In this document: positions 51,876 to 61,239 of the stretch, piece by piece
Position numbering within the stretch: position 1 is the stretch's first letter
Layout: every line of letters starts with the position of its first letter
Notes under the pieces: generated by a model
Databases searched by the model: none
Told to the model about the DNA's origin: nothing
Seen by the model: the letters and a program-made list of their open reading frames with translations, nothing else
Translations under genes and position numbers: made by a program
Assembly (NCBI GenBank): GCA_023446155.1
Contig: JAEXIT010000012.1
Coordinates: forward strand, 62,001 to 126,000
DNA length: 64,000 bases
Source: Bacteroidota bacterium
GTDB lineage: Bacteria; Bacteroidota; Bacteroidia; Flavobacteriales; Flavobacteriaceae
Reading direction: 5' to 3'

Positions 51876-52418
51876 TTATCGTTGATAATATGTGGTAAGG
51901 GTTGCCTTTGCCAAAGTATTGGCATTAATGTAAAATCCAACAATCGACGGATTGGTGTTTTTGTCGAGTCCCAGTTTTGCGATTTTGAGGGCGAAAACGG
52001 TGATTTCGTATTTGTGTGGTTTATCGCCTTCCGGTGGGCAAGGACCGCCATAGCCGTAGGTTCCGTAGTCGGTGATGCTCTGAATTACGTCTTTGGGGAG
52101 TGTTGTTTTGCTAGGGTCGCCGGAGCCGGTTTTGATTTCTTTTGTGGCAGCTGGAATGTCAAATGTGACCCAGTGTGTCCAACCTCTACCGGTGGGAGCA
52201 TCGGGATCGTACATGACCACGGCAAAACTTTGGGTTCCTTCCGGCGCATTTTCCCAGGAGAGTTGTGGGGAAACATTCGATCCGGTACAGCCAAATCCGT
52301 TGTAAACTTGTTTGTGGGTCGCCTGTCCTTGTAAATCGGAGCTTTTAAGCGTAAAAGTTTGGGCTTTTGCAGGGAGTGTTAGCATTAAACCGACTGCGAT
52401 GACATAAAGTGTTTTCAT
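51876..52418 (-). CDS. YbhB/YbcL family (PEBP-like) protein
   Basis: 180 residues. Signal peptide about 1-19 (AKAQ), then a phosphatidylethanolamine-binding fold with DPDAPTGRGWTHWV (about 90-103) and YGGPCPPEGDKPHKY. Ligand unknown. It follows the AraC regulator gene on the same strand with a -7 box between, so it may be regulated by it. Confidence 0.93.
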   Translation of the reverse strand: MKTLYVIAVGLMLTLPAKAQTFTLKSSDLQGQATHKQVYNGFGCTGSNVSPQLSWENAPEGTQSFAVVMYDPDAPTGRGWTHWVTFDIPAATKEIKTGSGDPSKTTLPKDVIQSITDYGTYGYGGPCPPEGDKPHKYEITVFALKIAKLGLDKNTNPSIVGFYINANTLAKATLTTYYQR

Positions 52419-52435
52419 GATGAATTATTTTATGT

Positions 52436-52443
52436 CAAAAGTA
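52436..52443 (-). promoter_or_regulatory. -7 box of the PEBP-like gene
   Basis: TACTTTTG on the minus strand, 17 bases before the ATG. No -33 TTG is seen, compatible with activator dependence. Confidence 0.4.
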
Positions 52444-52491
52444 GGACGGATACTGCCTGAGGGGTTATCCGATAAAGTTTAAAAAATGTTG

Positions 52492-53334
52492 CTAAACGTT
52501 CAAATGACGATTTTGAAATTGTTTGGGCGTTTGTCCGAACTTTTGCCGAAAGGCCTGAATAAAACTGGATAAACTCTGATAACCGCTTTCCAAATACAAA
52601 TCGTTGACGCGTAAATTGGGTTGTAATAGTTTTTTTGCGGCGGCTTCCAGTCGTTTTTCCTGTATCCATTTGATCGGAGAGGTGTTGTAGATGGCTTCGA
52701 AATGTCGTTTGAAGGTCGAAACACTCATGTTGCATAAAAAGGCAAGTTCGGCAACTTGTAGGTTGTTGTCGAGGTTGCTGTGAACTACTTGCTGTATTTT
52801 TAACTGCTGCTCTTTTTGCTGGTGTTCGAATAAGTCGGGTAATTGCAATCCTTTATTCTGAATCAGGTAAAGCAGGATTTCTTCCAACTTTACTTTTTTG
52901 GTCAGCGTATCTTGTGGATTCAGATATTGTACGGACTTTAGGAAGTGACGTATATAATCGTCTATTGTTCCTGTTATAAGTCCGGATTGTTGCTGTTTTG
53001 TGTGATGGAATTGCGGATATTTGATTGCAAATGCTGCCAGAAAACGATTGTCGAAAAATACAAGCTGACTACGATATTGATCCTCATTCCTTGTTTTTTC
53101 GGACATCAGATAGTTGCCGGAGCGCATAAAGATAAATTCCTGTGACCCGATTTGTGCGACTTCGGTTTCATTATAAACCTGTTTGGTGCCTTCTAATAGA
53201 AAACTGAAAGCATTGTCTTTTAAAACAATTCTGCTTTTTTCGCATTCCAGTTGCGTTTGGTAGTCGTAAAAATAAACGCCATCATAAGCAGACGGGTTTT
53301 CTAGAAACTGATTGGGTAATATATAGTGTTCCAT
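52492..53334 (-). CDS. AraC family transcriptional regulator
   Basis: 280 residues. A cupin-like ligand-binding N-terminal part is followed by two helix-turn-helix motifs: VAELAFLCNMSVSTFKRHFEAIYNTSPIKWIQ (first) and VNDLYLESGYQSLSSFIQAFRQKFGQTPKQF (second). It may control the PEBP-like gene 73 bases downstream. Effector unknown. Confidence 0.93.
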   Translation of the reverse strand: MEHYILPNQFLENPSAYDGVYFYDYQTQLECEKSRIVLKDNAFSFLLEGTKQVYNETEVAQIGSQEFIFMRSGNYLMSEKTRNEDQYRSQLVFFDNRFLAAFAIKYPQFHHTKQQQSGLITGTIDDYIRHFLKSVQYLNPQDTLTKKVKLEEILLYLIQNKGLQLPDLFEHQQKEQQLKIQQVVHSNLDNNLQVAELAFLCNMSVSTFKRHFEAIYNTSPIKWIQEKRLEAAAKKLLQPNLRVNDLYLESGYQSLSSFIQAFRQKFGQTPKQFQNRHLNV

Positions 53335-53378
53335 ATTGGAGTTATCTTGCGTCTAACGTTTTCATTTTTTTACCGTAG

Positions 53379-53927
53379 CTAAGATTGGAAACGTCCGAAA
53401 AAATCTTTTCTGTGTTGAAACGGGAATTTGTAAAATTCCGATGGGTAGCGCGTGGCGGTTACTTTAACTTCAAATTCGCCTTCCAGTTTTTCTGTCCCTC
53501 CCAGAAATGGATTTTTGCTGAGTTTGGCGGTAAGTTGGTCTATGGCGTAATACTCTTTTGAGCCGTCCTGCGTATCCGTCCAATGGCTATAGTTGGCCGA
53601 GGTAATCGTTAGTGTCGAATCGATGGTAAACGTGATACTTTGCCCGGAATAGCCGTCATTTGATACGTTTTCAATTTGAATGCAATTGGGATTTACTTTT
53701 TTAATCATCAGTATGTTTCCAATATCATTGAGCTCGCTATCGGTGCTTTCCGGTATCGTGAAAAAAGGACTGGTTTGAGCAACTTCAAACTTAGAAGTGT
53801 CGGTAATCCGGATTGTTCCATAGGTCGTTTGCGGCTTTTCGTTTTTACAACCGATAAGCAGAAGCAAACAAACAATAGGCCCGAAATAATAGTTTTTACC
53901 CAAACAATTCACTAACCACATCTTCAA
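53379..53927 (-). CDS. Uncharacterised lipoprotein overlapping radA
   Basis: 182 residues from the first ATG. Lipobox LIGC suggests a lipoprotein, and TTG or a second ATG a few codons later would give a tighter signal. The rest is beta-rich with no recognised domain. It overlaps the end of radA by 32 bases, so it is the last gene of the panC-radA unit. Function unknown. Confidence 0.7.
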   Translation of the reverse strand: MKMWLVNCLGKNYYFGPIVCLLLLIGCKNEKPQTTYGTIRITDTSKFEVAQTSPFFTIPESTDSELNDIGNILMIKKVNPNCIQIENVSNDGYSGQSITFTIDSTLTITSANYSHWTDTQDGSKEYYAIDQLTAKLSKNPFLGGTEKLEGEFEVKVTATRYPSEFYKFPFQHRKDFFGRFQS

Positions 53928-55260
53928 TTTTGGAGACCATTTTAACGTTAATTACGGTGTTTTTAACCGCTACTTTGTTGTATTTGGAGATAAATATCGT
54001 TCCGAAACCTAATTTCTCGGCTTCCTGTATCCGTTGTTCCACACGGTTTACCGGTCGGATTTCTCCGGAAAGTCCCACTTCTCCGGCAAAACAATAATCT
54101 TTGCCCACCGGGATGTCTTCGTTCGACGAAAGGATGGCCGCCACAACCGCTAAGTCAATCGCAGGGTCATCTACCGAGATACCACCGGTTACATTCAGGA
54201 AAACGTCTTTGGCGCCCAATCGGAATCCGGCGCGCTTTTCCAGTACGGCTAAGATCATGTTGAGACGCTTGGCGTTGTACCCGGTCGTGCTGCGTTGTGG
54301 TGTTCCATATACAGCCGTACTCACCAAAGCCTGAATTTCGATCATCAACGGACGCATTCCTTCGAGTGTCGTCGCAATAGCAGTTCCGGATAATTCTTCT
54401 TCCTTGTGCGAAATCAGGATTTCCGACGGATTGGCGACTTCGCGTAGTCCGCTGCCTTGCATTTCGTATATACCCAATTCGGCCGTAGAACCGAAACGAT
54501 TTTTTAACGATCTCAAAATACGGTATACGTGATTTCGATCGCCCTCAAATTGTAAAACGGTATCGACCATATGTTCCAAAATCTTCGGCCCGGCGATGTT
54601 TCCGTCTTTGGTTATATGTCCGATAAGAATTACCGGAACATTGGTTTCTTTTGCATATTTGATCAATTCGGCAGTACACTCCCGGATCTGGGAAATGCTT
54701 CCGGCCGATGATTCGATATAGTCGGTGTGTAAGGTCTGAATCGAATCGATGATCACAATTTCGGGTTCGATGGTTTCGATTTGCCTGAAAATGTTTTGCG
54801 TTTTGGTTTCCGTCAGAATATAACAATTGTCACTGTTGGTTGTGATCCGTTCGGCACGCATTTTAATTTGCTTCTGACTTTCTTCTCCGGAAACGTATAA
54901 AGTTTTGTAGGGAAGTTTTAAGGAAATTTGCAGCAATAGTGTACTTTTTCCAATACCAGGTTCACCGCCTAAAAGGGTAAGCGAACCGGGAACCAGTCCG
55001 CCGCCTAATACACGGTTAAGTTCGCCGTCGGTAGTATCCATTCGGATTTCCTCGGTCGAATCGATTTCATTTATTCTTAACGGCTTAGCCGCTTTTTTAA
55101 CTTCTGTGGAACTGGCTTTCCAGGCAACCTTTTCTTCTTTCTGAATGACTTCCTCAACTATGGTGTTCCATTCTTTACAGGCATTGCATTGACCTTGCCA
55201 TTTGGAATATTGGGTGCCGCAACTCTGGCAGAAGAAGGTTGTTTTTAATTTGATTGCCAT
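53896..55260 (-). CDS. radA: DNA repair protein RadA
   Basis: Recombination ATPase and helicase that promotes branch migration. 454 residues. Zinc finger C11, C14, C25, C28; Walker A GGEPGIGKST (98-107); the RadA-specific KNRFGS motif; and a Lon-like C-terminal domain (ISVDDPAIDLAVVAAILSS). Sits in a six-gene minus-strand unit with panC and panD, 28 bases after the esterase-like gene. Confidence 0.97.
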   Translation of the reverse strand: MAIKLKTTFFCQSCGTQYSKWQGQCNACKEWNTIVEEVIQKEEKVAWKASSTEVKKAAKPLRINEIDSTEEIRMDTTDGELNRVLGGGLVPGSLTLLGGEPGIGKSTLLLQISLKLPYKTLYVSGEESQKQIKMRAERITTNSDNCYILTETKTQNIFRQIETIEPEIVIIDSIQTLHTDYIESSAGSISQIRECTAELIKYAKETNVPVILIGHITKDGNIAGPKILEHMVDTVLQFEGDRNHVYRILRSLKNRFGSTAELGIYEMQGSGLREVANPSEILISHKEEELSGTAIATTLEGMRPLMIEIQALVSTAVYGTPQRSTTGYNAKRLNMILAVLEKRAGFRLGAKDVFLNVTGGISVDDPAIDLAVVAAILSSNEDIPVGKDYCFAGEVGLSGEIRPVNRVEQRIQEAEKLGFGTIFISKYNKVAVKNTVINVKMVSKIEDVVSELFG

Positions 55261-55288
55261 TTCGTATGTATTCTGTTTTTTGTAAGTA

Positions 55289-56431
55289 TTATCTTGATTT
55301 TACGGCGTCAGCTCTTTCCAGCATACCGTCTTTGGTAAGATCGCCAATGGGTTCCTGATTAAAGGCGCTCATATAAGCTTTGTAGGCTTTTTTGTAATCA
55401 TTAGTGTTTTCGTAATACAAGCCTTTTTCATATTCGCTGATCATGCTTTTCGGATAGTTTTTTTTCGCAACTTCCGAAAGGGTTAACAATTCTTCGTAGT
55501 TTTTGTTTTTAAGAATCGCGGCTTCAATGGCTTTAAAATCGTTTAAACGGATAGTAGGTTTGTAGCCTAATTTCTTTTCCAGATTGCTGTATTTATCAAT
55601 TAAATACTGCGTGTGACCGGTTGGTAGTTTGGCAATCTTCTCCTGAAACTCAATCGTCGAAATCGGTTGGTAACCGTCGAAGATGTGATAGGCGGCATTC
55701 GGAATGGCGAAGGTTACCAGCGAATAGTGCGACAGTCCTTTAAACTCATCAAAACGGTATTTCAGGTTGCTATTGGTTACGGCTTTGGCTTTTTCGTCTA
55801 ATGCTTTCATTTTGGTCTGAATTTTTTTCAGATCACCATCGGAAGTCGCCTGATAATAGAACAGTGGTTTTTGGATAGCAGCCAGTCGTTCCGGGATTCT
55901 GTTTTCCATTTCCGGTGCAAATTCCGGGCTTAAGGAAATATAGGCATTGAAAATAGGGTTGTCTTTATATAAGAAAAAGTTTAAGAAACCAGCGGTTGTA
56001 TCCAATCCGGCAATCATACGGAATGGCGCCACACGGTATTTTTTTTCAACATACGGCAGTAATTCCGCACCGATAAATTCGAAAAATTTGGCTCCTTGTT
56101 CATTCGGTAATCCGCCTTCGTCATAAGAACTGTCGTGTTCTCTTTCGTTGTTTTTATTCTGACTGATGGCTACAATGATCACTTCGGGTAGGTCGTCCCA
56201 GTAAGCACCATAGGAGAAAACGCCATAAAAAGGATTGGTCAGGTATTCGCCGTCCAGTACGAGTAGTAAAGGGTATTTTTTGTCTTTATTACTTTCGTAG
56301 TTGTCAGGGGTAATGATGGTAATTTCCCGGATTCCCTTCAGTTTTTCGGAGTTAAAATCCTCAACGGTTTTTTGGGAAAAGAGGGTATGACTCAGTAAAA
56401 ATGTTACCAGGAGTAATAGTAATTTTTTCAT
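55289..56431 (-). CDS. Alpha/beta-hydrolase-fold protein with Asp at the nucleophile place
   Basis: 380 residues. Signal peptide about 1-20 (LFSQ), then an esterase-D-like alpha/beta hydrolase domain: YPLLLVLDGEYL, the nucleophile-elbow region MIAGLDTTAGFLNF and a C-terminal TPR-like helical region (about 310-375). The elbow has G-L-D-T-T-A-G, so Asp144 stands where Ser is expected in GxSxG. It may be a non-hydrolytic binder or use Asp. Part of the panC-radA unit, between the flippase gene and radA. Confidence 0.8.
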   Translation of the reverse strand: MKKLLLLLVTFLLSHTLFSQKTVEDFNSEKLKGIREITIITPDNYESNKDKKYPLLLVLDGEYLTNPFYGVFSYGAYWDDLPEVIIVAISQNKNNEREHDSSYDEGGLPNEQGAKFFEFIGAELLPYVEKKYRVAPFRMIAGLDTTAGFLNFFLYKDNPIFNAYISLSPEFAPEMENRIPERLAAIQKPLFYYQATSDGDLKKIQTKMKALDEKAKAVTNSNLKYRFDEFKGLSHYSLVTFAIPNAAYHIFDGYQPISTIEFQEKIAKLPTGHTQYLIDKYSNLEKKLGYKPTIRLNDFKAIEAAILKNKNYEELLTLSEVAKKNYPKSMISEYEKGLYYENTNDYKKAYKAYMSAFNQEPIGDLTKDGMLERADAVKSR

Positions 56432-56483
56432 GTTTGTTAGTAGTTTCTCGTAGTTTTGGAATAGAGAAGCAAGATAACAAAAA

Positions 56484-57446
56484 TTATTTATTTCGATGTA
56501 AAAGCGGCAATAACAAAAAGGAAAGTAAACCCATCACAATGATCAGTCCGGTTTGCGAAGTCCAAAGGATCCAACCGAAAGTAGTACCGGCCGTTTCGGG
56601 TACCGAATACAGTACTAAAATCTCGGAAATCAGTAGTGGAAACGCGCCAAAACCACCATTGGTAAAACTGATGGCAAGGCTTCCTACGACAAATGCGGTG
56701 ACGACTACGCCAAAACTGATTGTGCTGGTTTCTTTGATGGCAAAAATGGCAAAGTAAAAGGTGAGTACATAACCGATCCAGATCACGGCGGTGTAAAATA
56801 AAAAGGCCCATTTGTGTGGCATTCGGAATACACTTAAAACACCTTCGATTAATCCGGATATTTTTTGTTTGATCACCACCACCGGACGCCATTTGGAATA
56901 CAGGAATGCCAGAGTTAAAGCGATCAGTATACCGACACCGGAGATGCCGATCAGAATTAATTTGTGAACCGGAATTTTTTGTTCCAAAAAGGTTTTCAGA
57001 TTGTCAAATTGTAATAGTAGAGCCGTAAACATTAAGGCTAAGAGGATAACCAGGTCGATCACGCGTTCGGCAATAATGGAACCAAAGGCTTTGTCGAACG
57101 GGACATCTTTGTATTTTTTAACAATCAGCGCGCGGGATACCTCTCCGGATCTCGGAATCGTAAGGTTCATCAGATAACCGATGCAAACCGCGGCAATATT
57201 GGTTTTGAAAGGGGAGAAATAACCCATGTGTTCCAGACTGTAACGCCAGCGATAACCTCTTGCGACAAGACTTACCAGCGAAAAAAACGTTGAAATCAGG
57301 ATGTAGTTGTAATTCGCATTCCGAAAGTAGCTCTTCATTTCGTCGAGCTGTTCCGGGGTGAATTTATGGTAGGCATAATACACTAAAAAAACTCCCAACA
57401 AAAGTGGGAGTATAATACCTATGGTTTTTTTAAATTTCTCTTTCAA
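56484..57446 (-). CDS. Lysylphosphatidylglycerol-synthase-type flippase membrane protein (UPF0104)
   Basis: 320 residues with seven or eight membrane segments. Patterns VARGYRWRYSLEHMGY, RSGEVSRALIVKKY and GGFGAFPLLISEI match the flippase-like LPG_synthase_TM family. No synthase domain is attached, so it probably moves lipids. Eight bases after panD on the same strand. Confidence 0.9.
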   Translation of the reverse strand: MKEKFKKTIGIILPLLLGVFLVYYAYHKFTPEQLDEMKSYFRNANYNYILISTFFSLVSLVARGYRWRYSLEHMGYFSPFKTNIAAVCIGYLMNLTIPRSGEVSRALIVKKYKDVPFDKAFGSIIAERVIDLVILLALMFTALLLQFDNLKTFLEQKIPVHKLILIGISGVGILIALTLAFLYSKWRPVVVIKQKISGLIEGVLSVFRMPHKWAFLFYTAVIWIGYVLTFYFAIFAIKETSTISFGVVVTAFVVGSLAISFTNGGFGAFPLLISEILVLYSVPETAGTTFGWILWTSQTGLIIVMGLLSFLLLPLLHRNK

Positions 57447-57454
57447 AAGAATAA

Positions 57455-57805
57455 TTAGGTTAACGTATTGTCATTTTCATTCGGGAAAATGATAGCCGGT
57501 TTGAAGTCTTTGGCTTCTTCTGTGCCAATTATTCCGTATGAAATGATAATGATAATATCGCCTTTGTGGACTTTTCGTGCTGCCGGTCCGTTTAGGGTTA
57601 TTTCCCCGCTGTTACGCGGTCCGGGGATAGCATACGTTTCCAGACGCTCTCCGTTGTTGATGTTTACAATAGAGACTTTTTCTCCTTCAAAAATGTTGGA
57701 AGCTTCCATTAAAGCGACGTCAATCGTAATGCTTCCGATGTAGTTTAGATCGGCTCCAGTCACCTTTACACGGTGAATTTTGGATTTAACAACTTGAATT
57801 TGCAT
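57455..57805 (-). CDS. panD: Aspartate 1-decarboxylase
   Basis: Makes beta-alanine for pantothenate. 116 residues. Self-cleavage before the serine of YIGSITID (S25) would give the pyruvoyl group; the downstream NGERLETYAIPGPRNSGEITLNG-type region holds the active-site Tyr and Arg. Thirteen bases after panC. Confidence 0.96.
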   Translation of the reverse strand: MQIQVVKSKIHRVKVTGADLNYIGSITIDVALMEASNIFEGEKVSIVNINNGERLETYAIPGPRNSGEITLNGPAARKVHKGDIIIIISYGIIGTEEAKDFKPAIIFPNENDNTLT

Positions 57806-57818
57806 GGTGCAAAGGTAA

Positions 57819-58667
57819 TTAATTTAGTGCAATATTGTCAATCAATCTGATATTGTTTGTGTAAACCGCAATAAAGCCCCGGTATTTTTTAGTACTGTTT
57901 TTACGTGTTACAGGTAATAAAGTGGCTTCGTCGGCAATTTCAAAATATTCGAGCTCAAAGGCCGGATATTTGGCAAAGGTGCGGCCAACATAATCGATAA
58001 CATCTTTAGCCGACTGGGTGTTGAATTTTTGTTTGGCTTCCAACAGGGTTTTGTAAATTAACGAGGCTTCTTCCCGGGCTTCGCTACTCAGGCGCTCATT
58101 TCGGGAGCTCATTGCGAGTCCGTTTGCCTCACGGTGAATCGGGCATCCGATTATATTTACCGGGATATGGTATTTTTCAACCAGTTTCTTTACAATCTGT
58201 AGTTGTTGGAAGTCTTTTTCGCCAAAATAAGCATTTGTGGGTTGTACAATTTCAAACAGTTTTTTGACAATAGTTCCCACGCCGTCAAAATGACCCGGTC
58301 GGTGTGCGCCTTCCATCTGGAATTCCAATCCGTCGTATTCGAATGCGGCTGCGGTGGTGTTACCTTCGTAAATATCGTCTACCGTTGGGGCGAAAACAAG
58401 GATGTCTTTCGATACCGTTCCGACCTTTTCGATGTCGCGATCAACATGGCGCGGGTATTTTTCAAGGTCGTCCGAGTTGTTAAATTGCGTAGGGTTTACA
58501 AATATACTGATGACCGTAATCTCATTTTCGGAACAGGATTTTTGCAACAGCGAAAGATGCCCCTGATGCAATGCACCCATGGTAGGAACAAGCCCAATCG
58601 TTTTTTTGGATGTGCCGATTTGCGCTAAATGTTGCGCTAAATCTGCTTTTTTGGCAAAAACAAACAT
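57819..58667 (-). CDS. panC: Pantothenate synthetase
   Basis: Joins pantoate and beta-alanine using ATP. 282 residues. VPTMGALHQGHLSLL (about 28-42) is the ATP-binding HxGH region; then FGEKDFQQLQIVKKL and SSRNERLS, the KMSKS-like loop. First gene of a six-gene unit; promoter box at 58691-58698. Confidence 0.97.
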   Translation of the reverse strand: MFVFAKKADLAQHLAQIGTSKKTIGLVPTMGALHQGHLSLLQKSCSENEITVISIFVNPTQFNNSDDLEKYPRHVDRDIEKVGTVSKDILVFAPTVDDIYEGNTTAAAFEYDGLEFQMEGAHRPGHFDGVGTIVKKLFEIVQPTNAYFGEKDFQQLQIVKKLVEKYHIPVNIIGCPIHREANGLAMSSRNERLSSEAREEASLIYKTLLEAKQKFNTQSAKDVIDYVGRTFAKYPAFELEYFEIADEATLLPVTRKNSTKKYRGFIAVYTNNIRLIDNIALN

Positions 58668-58690
58668 TTGCTTTGGATTTAAATTGGGTG

Positions 58691-58698
58691 CAAAATTA
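58691..58698 (-). promoter_or_regulatory. -7 box of the panC operon
   Basis: TAATTTTG on the minus strand, 23 bases before the panC ATG. It is the same octamer as the divergent box at 58730-58737. Confidence 0.5.
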
Positions 58699-58729
58699 CT
58701 ATTTTGTCAAACAACTGCATAAAATTTTG

Positions 58730-58737
58730 TAATTTTG
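58730..58737 (+). promoter_or_regulatory. -7 box of the glycogen-synthase-like gene
   Basis: TAATTTTG, 36 bases before the ATG at 58774. TTG at 58704-58706 is 23 bases away, farther than the usual 17-19. Confidence 0.45.
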
Positions 58738-58773
58738 CATGTTTTTTATATCCAATAAATAAAATTTAATGCA

Positions 58774-59580
58774 ATGAATGATAAGAGGATATTGTATGTA
58801 TCATCTGAAGTGGTGCCTTATTTAGCTGAAAATGAGGTTTCTTTAATGTCGTACGACGTGCCAAAAATGATCAATGATCAAGGAGGACAAATCAGAATTT
58901 TTATGCCTCGTTATGGGAATATTAATGAGCGCAGGCACCAATTGCATGAGGTTATCCGCTTGTCTGGGATGAATTTAGTGGTGAATGATATGGATATGCC
59001 TCTGATTATTAAGGTTGCTTCTATACCGAAAGAGCGTATTCAGGTTTATTTTATCGATAATGATGAATACTTCAAACGCAAAGCAACTTTTTCTGATGAA
59101 GATGGTGTGTTGTATCCGGATAATGACGAGCGTTCCATCTTTTTTGCAAAAGGAGTGGTGGAAACAGTTAAAAAATTAAACTGGGTGCCGGATATTATCC
59201 ACGTGCACGGCTGGTTGGCCGGTATGCTTCCGATTTATATGAAGCATTATTATAAAGATGAAGCCCTTTTTGCCGATACTAAAATTGTAACGTCCGTTTA
59301 TGCGCAGTCATTCGACGGAACATTGGATCCGGAAATGATGAAAAAAGTGGCGTTTGATGAAGTTCCGGATGCTTCGATTACGGATCTGGAAATTCCGAAC
59401 TACGAAAATATTATGAAAGCCAGTATTCTGCATTCAGATGCTGTGATTATCGCCTCAGAGGAGGTCTCTCCAAGTTTAACAAAATTTATAGAAACATCGG
59501 GTAAACCTTTTTTACCTTTCGTGCCGAAAGATGCTTTTGCAGAAGCGTATACTAATTTCTATAAAAATCAAGTTATATAA
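58774..59580 (+). CDS. Glycogen/starch-synthase N-domain protein (GT5-like, single domain)
   Basis: 268 residues resembling only the N-terminal Rossmann domain of glycogen synthase: ILYVSSEVVPYL, IRIFMPRYGNINERR, DIIHVHGWLAGMLPIYMKHYY. The ADP-glucose-binding KTGGL of real GlgA is replaced by ENEVS, and the whole C-terminal domain is missing, so sugar transfer is unlikely. Conserved place next to panC and DUF4270 in this group suggests a lasting but different role, perhaps regulatory. Confidence 0.8.
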   Translation: MNDKRILYVSSEVVPYLAENEVSLMSYDVPKMINDQGGQIRIFMPRYGNINERRHQLHEVIRLSGMNLVVNDMDMPLIIKVASIPKERIQVYFIDNDEYFKRKATFSDEDGVLYPDNDERSIFFAKGVVETVKKLNWVPDIIHVHGWLAGMLPIYMKHYYKDEALFADTKIVTSVYAQSFDGTLDPEMMKKVAFDEVPDASITDLEIPNYENIMKASILHSDAVIIASEEVSPSLTKFIETSGKPFLPFVPKDAFAEAYTNFYKNQVI

Positions 59581-59604
59581 TCATTCTTTGATCTGATAAA
59601 AAAT

Positions 59605-61236
59605 ATGAATAGGATTTCATTATTACAAAAAGTACTCCTGTCTTTTACAGCAGTTTTGTTGTTCTCCTGCGATAAGGATTTTAATACTGTCGGCTCCGAT
59701 CTGGTTGGTGAGGAGAACTATAATATGGAGAAGTATGTAGGGCAAACGCTGGAGGCTTACAATAAAGCTACAGGTGGTGTGCAGACCAACAACCTGCCGG
59801 TAAATCTTTTGGGGGTAATGAATAATACTACTTTCGGAGAGACTAAAGCACATTTCGTGTCGGAAGTACAATTGGCTTCCGCGGCTCCAACTATTGGCGA
59901 TAACCCGGTGATCGATTCGGTTTGGGTATATGTGCCGTATTTCGCCACGCAAACCGGAACAGATGATAACGGTGTGCGTTTGTATGAGTTGGATTCGGTT
60001 TATGGAAAGGACAATAAGTTTAAATTGAAAGTTTACGAATCCAAATACCAATTGCGAACCTTTGATCCGGCGAACGGAGGAGATGCGCAGAAGTATTTTT
60101 CGGATGAGAAAAACCTGGTTGAAAATAACAGAGGGACATTGGTGTTGAATAATGGGCCGGCCAACCAGAATGATCAGTTTTATTTAAATAATCTGGAAAC
60201 CATTTTGTATAAAATGGATGCGGCCGGAAACTATCTGAATTCAGCCGGACAGGTTATTCAGGACAATTCGGATATTGCAAGTCGGGTGATTCTTGAGCGT
60301 TATACGCCGGGAATGTGGTTGGATTTGGATAAGACGTTCTTTCAAAATAAAATTTTAAATGCTCCGTCTGATAAATTATTGAATAATAACGCGTTTAAAG
60401 AATATTTTAGAGGATTGTATTTTCAGGTGGAAGGAATTTCGGATCAGACCTGTATGGCGATGTTGGATTTCTCGAAAGCAAAAATTAATATCCGTTATAA
60501 AGCCGATGCTTCTACAGGATCGACTTCGCGGGTGCGCAAAACGATAGTGTTGAATCTTACCGGAACAACGGTTAACTTTTTGGAAAATAGCTTTGCGCTA
60601 CCAACAGAATCCGGAGAAGATCGCCTGTATTTAAAAGGGGGTCAGGGGGCTTTTTCGTATATCGATTTGTTTAATAAAACCGAGTTGGAAGATCTTCGCG
60701 CGAAGGTTGCGACGAATAAATGGTTGATCAATGAGGCAAATCTTACTTTTTATGTCGACAAACCGACAATGCAAAATGTAACGTACGAACCGCAGCGTAT
60801 TTATTTGTATGATATGAAGAATAATAAGGTGTTGGCCGATTATAACTACGATGGGACAACCAATTCCTATTATCCTAAAATGAGTAAACTGGTGATTGGT
60901 GGACTCGTGGAGCGTGAAACAAGCGGCGATAAAAAAGCAATCAAATACAAACTGCGATTGACGCAGTATGTGAATAATCTGGTCAAGAAGGATTCTTCCA
61001 ATGTGAGGATAGGATTGGTGGTGACGGAGGATATCAATAATGTGAAAAGTGCCTACTTTAAAAATCCTTTAGTGATGTCCGATCCGATGTCGCCAGCTGG
61101 TGTTTCTTATAATGTGAAATTATTCCCTGTTGCTTCGGTAATTAACCCGCTAGGGGTGGTGTTGCACGGAACGAATAGTTCTGATGTGGATAAAAGATTA
61201 AAATTAGAAATTTATTATACTAAACCGAAAGAATAA
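59605..61236 (+). CDS. DUF4270 family lipoprotein
   Basis: 543 residues. Lipobox LFSC (cysteine about 22), then DKDFNTVGSDLVGEENY, the typical start of DUF4270, and a beta-rich body ending KLEIYYTKPKE. Surface or periplasmic lipoprotein of unknown function. Lies four bases before glmS and 24 after the GT5-like gene; probably one transcript. Confidence 0.88.
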   Translation: MNRISLLQKVLLSFTAVLLFSCDKDFNTVGSDLVGEENYNMEKYVGQTLEAYNKATGGVQTNNLPVNLLGVMNNTTFGETKAHFVSEVQLASAAPTIGDNPVIDSVWVYVPYFATQTGTDDNGVRLYELDSVYGKDNKFKLKVYESKYQLRTFDPANGGDAQKYFSDEKNLVENNRGTLVLNNGPANQNDQFYLNNLETILYKMDAAGNYLNSAGQVIQDNSDIASRVILERYTPGMWLDLDKTFFQNKILNAPSDKLLNNNAFKEYFRGLYFQVEGISDQTCMAMLDFSKAKINIRYKADASTGSTSRVRKTIVLNLTGTTVNFLENSFALPTESGEDRLYLKGGQGAFSYIDLFNKTELEDLRAKVATNKWLINEANLTFYVDKPTMQNVTYEPQRIYLYDMKNNKVLADYNYDGTTNSYYPKMSKLVIGGLVERETSGDKKAIKYKLRLTQYVNNLVKKDSSNVRIGLVVTEDINNVKSAYFKNPLVMSDPMSPAGVSYNVKLFPVASVINPLGVVLHGTNSSDVDKRLKLEIYYTKPKE

Positions 61237-61239
61237 TTT

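Noticed and set aside
61100..61239. glmS ribozyme or riboswitch ahead of glmS
   Set aside because: Only four bases separate glmS from the DUF4270 stop; no room and no ribozyme core seen.
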